A DNA stretch of 53,241 nucleotides from Spirochaetales bacterium (GTDB lineage: Bacteria > Spirochaetota > Spirochaetia > JAFGDJ01): assembly GCA_016932135.1 (NCBI GenBank), contig JAFGDJ010000166.1, positions 1 through 53,241 of the forward strand, in the 5' to 3' direction. Under the pieces are notes generated by a model. It searched no databases. It had not been told where the DNA came from and was given only the letters and a program-made list of their open reading frames with translations. This document shows, piece by piece, positions 46,959 to 53,241 of this stretch (position 1 is its first letter; each line of letters opens with the position of its first letter). The position numbers and the translations under genes were made by a program.

Positions 46959-48053
46959 TTAAAACAGATAGTTCAAGGGATTGATCGGACTGTTGTTCTT
47001 ATAGATGGAAAAATGGAGGTGCGACCCGGTACTTCGACCGGTGCTTCCCATGTCACCCAGCCTTTGTCCCTGCTCCACCCGCTGGCCTTCCCGCACACTC
47101 ACCCGTTCCAGGTGGGCATAGAGAGACTGGAAGCCGTAACTATGACGAATAATGACGTATTTGCCGTATCCCGTCGGCCGCTCTCCCACGTCTACCACCA
47201 CTCCGGCCATGGTAGCCGTAACGGCGGTACCTGTTCGGTTGGCGATATCGATGCCGTAGTGGAACTGCCGCCGGCCGGTGAAGGGGTCGCTGCGGTAGCC
47301 GTAGTAGGAGGTCAGCCGGCCATTGGTGGGATATAAAAACAGGGTACCGGTGGCTTTTCGGTATTCGTATTCACTGATCTGTCCCCCGGGAATAAAAAGA
47401 TCGTCCCCCGGCAGAATGAGATTGGTGGTCAGATCGTTGGCGTCTAATAGGCGGTTCACGTTGGTCCCATACGCCTGGGCGATGGACTCCAGGGTATCCC
47501 CGGCTTTTACCTTGTAGGGAATACCGTCTATTTCCGGAATCTTCAAGACCTCTCCTGGGTAGATTCGACGGACATTCTCAATCCCGTTATAGCCGATGAG
47601 GGTTCCCACGGAGATATCATATTTCCGGGCGATCTCCGAAAGGGTATCCCCCGACTGGATCACATAGTTTACCGGGTCGATCCCGGAAATAAACCTGAAA
47701 TCCATATCGTTCACCTCGCCGGACCCCTGGCCCTCAAATTCCGAGGAGACAACGTTCAGCAGGCTGGAATTGAGAACCGGATCTTCAGGAAGAAGGATAT
47801 CAACTTTTTTCCGACCCAGACCGGAAAAAACCACGGTAAGAAGAACAATGCCTAAAACGCCCAGGCTGATCGCAAGAACCCGGTCGCTTTTTTTCCACGT
47901 AAGCTGTCCTAAGAATTTCTTTACTCTCAGGGTGAGCCGCCGGAACAGAAGAGCCGCCGAAGCCTGCCTTTCCGGTGAAGGGAGAAAACTGATTTTTTTC
48001 TTTCGTCGCTTTCGGACTTTCTGCTCAAGTATTATGGGTGTCATATCAATCAT
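46959..48053 (-). CDS. LysM-LysM-M23 metallopeptidase with N-terminal TM anchor
   Basis: YVIQSGDTLSEIARKYDISVGTLIGYN, YKVKAGDTLESIAQAYGTN, RRQFHYGIDIANRTGTAVTATMAGVV, GSHLHFSIYKN. Confidence 0.9.
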   Translation of the reverse strand: MIDMTPIILEQKVRKRRKKKISFLPSPERQASAALLFRRLTLRVKKFLGQLTWKKSDRVLAISLGVLGIVLLTVVFSGLGRKKVDILLPEDPVLNSSLLNVVSSEFEGQGSGEVNDMDFRFISGIDPVNYVIQSGDTLSEIARKYDISVGTLIGYNGIENVRRIYPGEVLKIPEIDGIPYKVKAGDTLESIAQAYGTNVNRLLDANDLTTNLILPGDDLFIPGGQISEYEYRKATGTLFLYPTNGRLTSYYGYRSDPFTGRRQFHYGIDIANRTGTAVTATMAGVVVDVGERPTGYGKYVIIRHSYGFQSLYAHLERVSVREGQRVEQGQRLGDMGSTGRSTGSHLHFSIYKNNSPINPLNYLF

Positions 48054-48104
48054 TATTCATATCGACAAGAAAACCCTCTCATATTACTATAAGACCCATA
48101 AAAT

Positions 48105-48623
48105 ATGGCTGAAACCAAGATATCTACAGCTCGTATCATACTCGGTGCCACGATTTTTGTCATCCTTTTTCATCTCTTTTTTTTGGATATCTCCGGTATC
48201 ACCGGAACATCTATGGAACCGACCCTCCGGGAGGGTGAAGTGGTATTGATCTTCCGCCTGGCCTACGGGTTGCAGCTTCCCCTGGTTAACCGGTATCTTG
48301 TCTTCTGGCATGCCGTTGAAGCGGGAGACCTGGTAGTTTTCAACAGCCCCCTGGATAACAGAACAGTGGTAAAACGGTGTATCGCCGTGGAAGGAACGCC
48401 GATAGAAATACAGGGGGGAATCCTGCGACTGGAAGGACAGACCTTTCCCCTGACGAAAGAGCTTTCCGAAAATCTTTTCGGTTGCACCAGGGTGCCGGAG
48501 AAAACGATTCTTGTACTGGGGGATAACAGGAATCGTTCCATCGACTCCCGTTCCTACGGTTTTATTCCCCGAGAACGAATAAGGGGCAAGGTCATCGGTC
48601 ATAACAAAGGACGGACATCGTGA
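48105..48623 (+). CDS. lepB: Signal peptidase I
   Basis: GTSMEPTLREGEVVLI, VVKRCIAVEGTPIEI, LGDNRNRSIDSRSYGFI. Confidence 0.9.
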   Translation: MAETKISTARIILGATIFVILFHLFFLDISGITGTSMEPTLREGEVVLIFRLAYGLQLPLVNRYLVFWHAVEAGDLVVFNSPLDNRTVVKRCIAVEGTPIEIQGGILRLEGQTFPLTKELSENLFGCTRVPEKTILVLGDNRNRSIDSRSYGFIPRERIRGKVIGHNKGRTS

Positions 48624-50482
48624 TTGAAGGGTCGCAAAAACGGCGTTTCTTTTTTTTCCTGATAATAACCGCTCTGTTCATTACCCTGATTGTCTGGAAA
48701 TACGGATCCATCATGTTATTCGGGGAGAAACAAGCCGGGACAATCCCGGGGAAACCCATGGTGGAACGGGGTCCCATCCTGGATCGGAACGGCAGAATTC
48801 TCGCCATTCAGACCGCCATGGATTCCGTGGAAGCCTGGATCCCCTATATCCGAGAGGCGCAAGAAACCGCCGGTCTTCTGGCGGAAATCCTGGAAATGGA
48901 TGAAGAAGAACTCTTCACGGCTTTTACCACCCGCAGCGGCAGCATGTGGATCAAGCGCAAAATCACCCCTACCGAGGCTGCCCGAATCAGGGAATTACAG
49001 GCCCAGGACCGCCTGCCGGGAATTTATCTTCGCCAGGAATTCGGACGGAACTACCCGGAGCAGCGCATCGCCGGGCATCTGATAGGATACGTGGGAACGG
49101 ATAATGTGGGCTTAGACGGGATCGAATACGCCCTGGAGGATACCCTGTCCCCGGAACCGGAAGGGCGGCACCAGGATACCCTCTACGGCAACCAGGTGTT
49201 TCTGACCATAGATATCACTATTCAGCACACCGCCGAGAAACTGGCCCGAGAGGCCCTGGAGGAATACCAGGCCGATTCGGTGATGATCCTGGTGGCGGAC
49301 GCGAAAAACGGGGATATCCTGGCATCGGCCTCGGCTCCCGACTTCAACCCCAACAGTTTTATGGATTTTTCGGAGAAAGAAAGGAAAAACCTGCCGGTAA
49401 CCTTTTCCTATGAGCCCGGCTCTGTGTTCAAGATCTTCAGTATCGCCTCTTTTCTCGATACCGGTTCCATTACCCCTTATACAACCTTTTTCTGCAACGG
49501 CCTCTACGAAAATCCCCTTCTGCGGGAACCGATCGCATGCCTGGGAGCCCATGGCTCCGTGGACGCGGAACATATCCTGGAGTATTCCTGCAACGCCGGC
49601 GCGGCCTACGCTTCGGATACCATCAGTATAGAAGATTTTCACATGATGATTACCCGTTTCGGTTTTGGAAAACCCACGGGTCTGCCTTTAGCGGGGGAAT
49701 CCCACGGCCTGGTACGGGATCCGGGTCAATGGTCCTCCCGCTCGAAGCCGACGATCTCTTTCGGCCAGGAAATCCTTGTATCGGCCATGCAGATAATCCA
49801 GGCGACCACCACCTTCACCAACCGCGGTATCATGCTTCGGCCCCATATTATAAAAAAGATCGTCGCTCCCGACGGCCGGGTCCTGGAAGAATACAACCGG
49901 GAACCTATACGAGAGGTTATCTCCGCCGCCACGGCCGACACGGTGCTCAATATGATGGAAGCCGCCACCGGACCTGCCGGCACGGCCCGCCGAGCTGCCG
50001 TGGAGGGATACCGGATGTCCGCCAAAACCGGAACGGCGGAGGTTCTTGACCCGAAAACCGGAACCTATTCGAAGGAAGCCTTTCTCGCCTCCTGTCTGGC
50101 CATTCTTCCCACGGATGATCCCGCTCTGATTGTGTACGTGGTGATCGACTATCCAAAGACCGGAATCTATTACGGCAGCAGGATCGCTGCGCCGATAGTG
50201 GGAGCCATCTCTTCGGAGATACTGACCTACCTGGGTATTCCCGGAGAGGGTTATCGGGTTATCGAACATCCGGGAATGATTACCCTGCCGGCGCAGCAGG
50301 CGCTAACGGTAGGCGCCACCCTCCCCGATTTTACCGGCTTTTCGAAGAAGGATCTTTTACCCCTGTTGGAGGATCACCGGTTCACCCTGAAGATACAGGG
50401 TTCCGGCTGGGTAGTCCGCCAGTACCCCCCGGCGGGAACAACGGTTACCGAGGGAATGACTATCTCCGTGGAACTGCAATGA
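48620..50482 (+). CDS. Class B penicillin-binding protein (FtsI/SpoVD-like) with C-terminal PASTA domain
   Basis: SYEPGSVFKIFS (SxxK), YSCNAG (SxN), SAKTGTAEV (KTG); GTGA overlap with lepB. Confidence 0.9.
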   Translation: MIEGSQKRRFFFFLIITALFITLIVWKYGSIMLFGEKQAGTIPGKPMVERGPILDRNGRILAIQTAMDSVEAWIPYIREAQETAGLLAEILEMDEEELFTAFTTRSGSMWIKRKITPTEAARIRELQAQDRLPGIYLRQEFGRNYPEQRIAGHLIGYVGTDNVGLDGIEYALEDTLSPEPEGRHQDTLYGNQVFLTIDITIQHTAEKLAREALEEYQADSVMILVADAKNGDILASASAPDFNPNSFMDFSEKERKNLPVTFSYEPGSVFKIFSIASFLDTGSITPYTTFFCNGLYENPLLREPIACLGAHGSVDAEHILEYSCNAGAAYASDTISIEDFHMMITRFGFGKPTGLPLAGESHGLVRDPGQWSSRSKPTISFGQEILVSAMQIIQATTTFTNRGIMLRPHIIKKIVAPDGRVLEEYNREPIREVISAATADTVLNMMEAATGPAGTARRAAVEGYRMSAKTGTAEVLDPKTGTYSKEAFLASCLAILPTDDPALIVYVVIDYPKTGIYYGSRIAAPIVGAISSEILTYLGIPGEGYRVIEHPGMITLPAQQALTVGATLPDFTGFSKKDLLPLLEDHRFTLKIQGSGWVVRQYPPAGTTVTEGMTISVELQ

Positions 50483-52323
50483 CGGTTTACCGGCGGAACC
50501 TCCATTGCCTCTGCGCTAAATTCCCGGGCTTCAAGAAAGACATTCTGGATAATTATACCCCCAAGGAAAACCTGGAAAAACTCGACACCCCTTCCGGAAG
50601 CCCGACGGCAATCCTCGACGGCCTTTACCTCCATTCCCGGAACGACCCGGTTAACGAAGGACACCGGATCGTCGAACAATCGATAACCGGAGAAGAAGAC
50701 TGCGTGGTCCTCGAAGGCTTCGGCCTGGGTTACCTGGCCGAGGCGGTTCTTCGGAAGGCGCCCACAATGCCCCTGATTATCGTAGAGAGCGATCCTTCCC
50801 TTTTCCTGGCCCTCCTTTCCGTGCGCCCCTTGGACCAAATCTTCTCCCGGGACAACGTCAGCCTGCTTCTGGCGGTGGAAGGAGACAACCTGGTACGCCT
50901 CGTATCATCAGCGGGGTATGCCGACATTAAAGTGATCAGACACCGTCTCCTCTCGAAGCTCTATGAGCAGTACTTCGACAGTGTGGAAAAAGCCCTGGCC
51001 GCGTACCTGGCCAGAAAGGATATCAACAGAAATACCTTAAAACGCTTCGCCGGCGTCTGGGTGAGAAACCTGATGAGCAACCTTCCCGTGATGGCCCGGG
51101 CCCGGGGTACGGCGGCCTTGAAGGACCGCTTTCAGGGCCTTCCCGCCCTGCTCCTGGCAGCCGGGCCCACGGTGGAAGAGGTCCTCCCCTTCCTCAAGGA
51201 ACTGCGAAAGCGTTTTATCCTGATTTCCGTGGACACCTGCGCGGGCCTTCTTTCCGCCGCGGGGATCGAACCGGATATCCTGGTGGTGGTGGACCCCCAG
51301 TACTGGAACACCCGGTACCTGGATACGGCGGCCTTCCGGGAATCCCTGCTGATTTCGGAATCTTCCACCCATCCCCGGGTATTCCGCCTTTTAAAAGGGC
51401 CGGTGTTCTTCGGCAGTTCAATCTTCCCCTTAGGGAGGTACCTGGAGCGGTTTACCGCGATCACCGGGGAGCTGGGAGCCGGCGGCTCCGTGGCCACCAG
51501 CGCCTGGGACCTGGCCCGCTGGGGGGGGTGTAAGGAGATCATCTGCGCCGGTCTGGACCTGGGGTTCCCCGAAATGAAAACCCATTACCGGGGTTGTTTC
51601 TTCGAGCATCTGCAGCTGGCCGCCGGGACCCGCCTGGTTCCCACGGAGCTGGAAGCCTATAAAGCCCTGCACAGCGCCGATCCTTTTTACGAACCGAGCC
51701 TCGGGGGGGAGCGGGTTTTAACGGATCACCGGCTGAAGGTGTACAAATGGTGGTTCGAAAACCAGTTCAGAACTTATTCCCAGGTGACGACCAGAAGTCT
51801 GTCCCTCCAGGGTTTATACCTGGAGGGGTTGGGTCAGGCCTCCATGGAAGAACTCTTATCATATCCTCAGTGCCGTGAGGAGATAGACCGCCGCGTAAGG
51901 GAAATTCAACTCACCGCCGCGCCGGCCGGTAAAACGCCGGATGACCTGACCCGGGGAATCCGGAAGCTCCGGGAGGCTCTGGAAGACCTGGAGCAGGCGG
52001 CGAATAAAGGCCTGTCAACGCTCACCGAGATTCATGAAAAAAGAGACCGGGGAAAAGATTTTTCCAGGGAACTTGAACTCCTGGATGCCCTGGACAGAGA
52101 AATCCTCTCATCTGAAACCAAGGACCTGGCGGGTTTTCTCATGCAGGATTTTATTTCCATGATTACCTCCCGGAAGGAAGATCCGGAAGGGAAAGGGCGA
52201 ACCGATGCCCTGGTATCCACAAGAATTCTCTATGAGGGACTGAAGGAAGCCCTGGAATATCATCTGGATCTTCTTAATCGAACTGTACAGAAACGAAGCG
52301 AGGTAACCGGAGGATTGCAGTAA
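50479..52323 (+). CDS. DUF115/Maf-like motility-associated glycosyltransferase family protein
   Basis: PALLLAAGPTVEEVLPFLKELRKRFILISVDTCAGLLSAAGIEPDILVVVDPQYWNTRYLD is DUF115/MptE-like; ATGA overlap with the PBP gene. Confidence 0.75.
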   Translation: MTVYRRNLHCLCAKFPGFKKDILDNYTPKENLEKLDTPSGSPTAILDGLYLHSRNDPVNEGHRIVEQSITGEEDCVVLEGFGLGYLAEAVLRKAPTMPLIIVESDPSLFLALLSVRPLDQIFSRDNVSLLLAVEGDNLVRLVSSAGYADIKVIRHRLLSKLYEQYFDSVEKALAAYLARKDINRNTLKRFAGVWVRNLMSNLPVMARARGTAALKDRFQGLPALLLAAGPTVEEVLPFLKELRKRFILISVDTCAGLLSAAGIEPDILVVVDPQYWNTRYLDTAAFRESLLISESSTHPRVFRLLKGPVFFGSSIFPLGRYLERFTAITGELGAGGSVATSAWDLARWGGCKEIICAGLDLGFPEMKTHYRGCFFEHLQLAAGTRLVPTELEAYKALHSADPFYEPSLGGERVLTDHRLKVYKWWFENQFRTYSQVTTRSLSLQGLYLEGLGQASMEELLSYPQCREEIDRRVREIQLTAAPAGKTPDDLTRGIRKLREALEDLEQAANKGLSTLTEIHEKRDRGKDFSRELELLDALDREILSSETKDLAGFLMQDFISMITSRKEDPEGKGRTDALVSTRILYEGLKEALEYHLDLLNRTVQKRSEVTGGLQ

Positions 52324-52386
52324 AGTTCCGCCTTCAGATTCCGATGATAACTACAGGGAGTGCGACATCTTCCTGTATATACACCG

Positions 52387-52425
52387 ACGGTATGCTTTTA
52401 CGTCCAGAAGCATACCGTTTTTTTT
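52387..52425. terminator. Intrinsic terminator between convergent genes
   Basis: ACGGTATGCTT-ttacgtccag-AAGCATACCGTTTTTTTT. Confidence 0.85.
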
Positions 52426-53241
52426 ATGCCCGATCGGTGGTAAAAGGAATTTGGATTTCCCACTCGGTACCCTCATCCCTGCGAAGGATATAGGTTCCCC
52501 CGTTCTGCTGCAGAAGCTCCGAGACCAGCTGCAGCCCCAGGGTATCCGGCGATTGTGGATTGACCGTGGAGGGCATGCCGACGCCGTTGTCCCGAAACAG
52601 CAGCACCAGGGTCTGATCTTTCAACCGGATATCGATGGAAACAACGCCTTCCCGATGATCCGGGAAGGCGTAACGAAAGGCGTTTGTAATAAATTCGTTC
52701 AGCATCAGCCCCAGGGGAATAGCGAAATCCAGGTTGGTGGGAATATCCCGGGGGATCGTTGTTTCCAACAGGACATTGCTGTCGAAAAGATCGCTCCAGA
52801 TTTCCCGAACCAGTCGTTCCACATAGACCTTGAGATTGATCACGTTCAGATTCTCGGAACGGTACAGCAGCTCATGGGCCAGGGCCAGGGTGTTGATACG
52901 GTTCATGCTCTTTTCCAGGGCATTATCGGTCTTTGAGTCTTCAAGGTTGTCTCGTTCCAGGCTGATGAAGCTGGAAATCAGCTGCATGTTGTTCTTTGTC
53001 CGGTGGAGGACCTCTTTCAGCAGCACATCCTTTTCCTTAAGCAGATGGTTCTTCTCCGCCAGGGTTATCTGTAAATCGCCCTGTAATTCCCGGGTCCGCT
53101 CCATTTCTTCCCGCAATCCCTTGGTGCGCTCCGCCACCATTTCTTCCAGCCTCTGGGTTTCGGCGTTGTATCGATTTACGCGAACTCTTAAGAGGAGATA
53201 GAAGATATAGACAACAATGGCAGCTCCGAGAAGAGAATGGA
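52424..53241 (-). CDS. Sensor histidine kinase (HisKA_2/HWE-like), 5' part beyond window
   Basis: KEVLHRTKNNMQLISSFISLERDNLEDSK, LNEFITNAFRYAFPD, FRDNGVGMPSTVNPQSPDTLGLQLVSELLQQNGG; reading frame stays open to the edge through a TM segment AAIVVYIFYLLLRVRVNRYNAETQRLEE. Confidence 0.85.
   Translation of the reverse strand, partial: HSLLGAAIVVYIFYLLLRVRVNRYNAETQRLEEMVAERTKGLREEMERTRELQGDLQITLAEKNHLLKEKDVLLKEVLHRTKNNMQLISSFISLERDNLEDSKTDNALEKSMNRINTLALAHELLYRSENLNVINLKVYVERLVREIWSDLFDSNVLLETTIPRDIPTNLDFAIPLGLMLNEFITNAFRYAFPDHREGVVSIDIRLKDQTLVLLFRDNGVGMPSTVNPQSPDTLGLQLVSELLQQNGGTYILRRDEGTEWEIQIPFTTDRA

Noticed and set aside
1-53241. CRISPR arrays, tRNA/rRNA genes, prophage or IS transposase
   Set aside because: No regular spacer-repeat series, no tRNA/rRNA-like sequence noticed and no transposase or integrase motif among the ORFs; not exhaustively searchable by eye.

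Overview
The window looks like a moderate-to-high-GC spirochaete chromosome segment, dominated by late-flagellar genes and housekeeping genes. Recognisable blocks, in order: partial family-3 substrate-binding protein; PrsW-like protease; AT-rich Fic gene; S41 lipoprotein; AT-rich HExxH protein; tatD; flaA-flaA-ompA-like (minus strand); C39-like lipoprotein; fba; infC-rpmI-rplT followed by zapB-like, zapA and a probable 6S RNA; PilZ and TPR proteins; two flaB flagellins, flaG and fliD; a second PilZ protein; tsaE-tsaB; HD-GYP; flgN-flgK-flgL-fliW-csrA (minus strand); trxB; GH3; GNAT; NUDIX-mrfA-mrfB; nnr; a lipoprotein; a small repeat cluster; galM; secA; LysM/M23; lepB-PBP-DUF115(Maf-like); and a truncated sensor kinase. 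The observations I rate highest are: (1) both flagellin leaders carry paired CANGGANG CsrA-type motifs, one in a hairpin loop and one on the Shine-Dalgarno, with fliW-csrA in the same window; (2) a textbook intrinsic terminator lies inside the signal-peptide codons of the ompA-like gene, just after the flaA2 stop, suggesting translation-coupled read-through; (3) six phased 12-bp units abut a near-consensus promoter in front of the Fic gene; (4) a sigma-28-like flaB promoter has a C8 tract in its spacer; (5) a candidate 6S RNA directly follows zapA; (6) several start-codon and leaderless anomalies. All calls come from reading the sequence and the supplied ORFs. No database or folding program was run.
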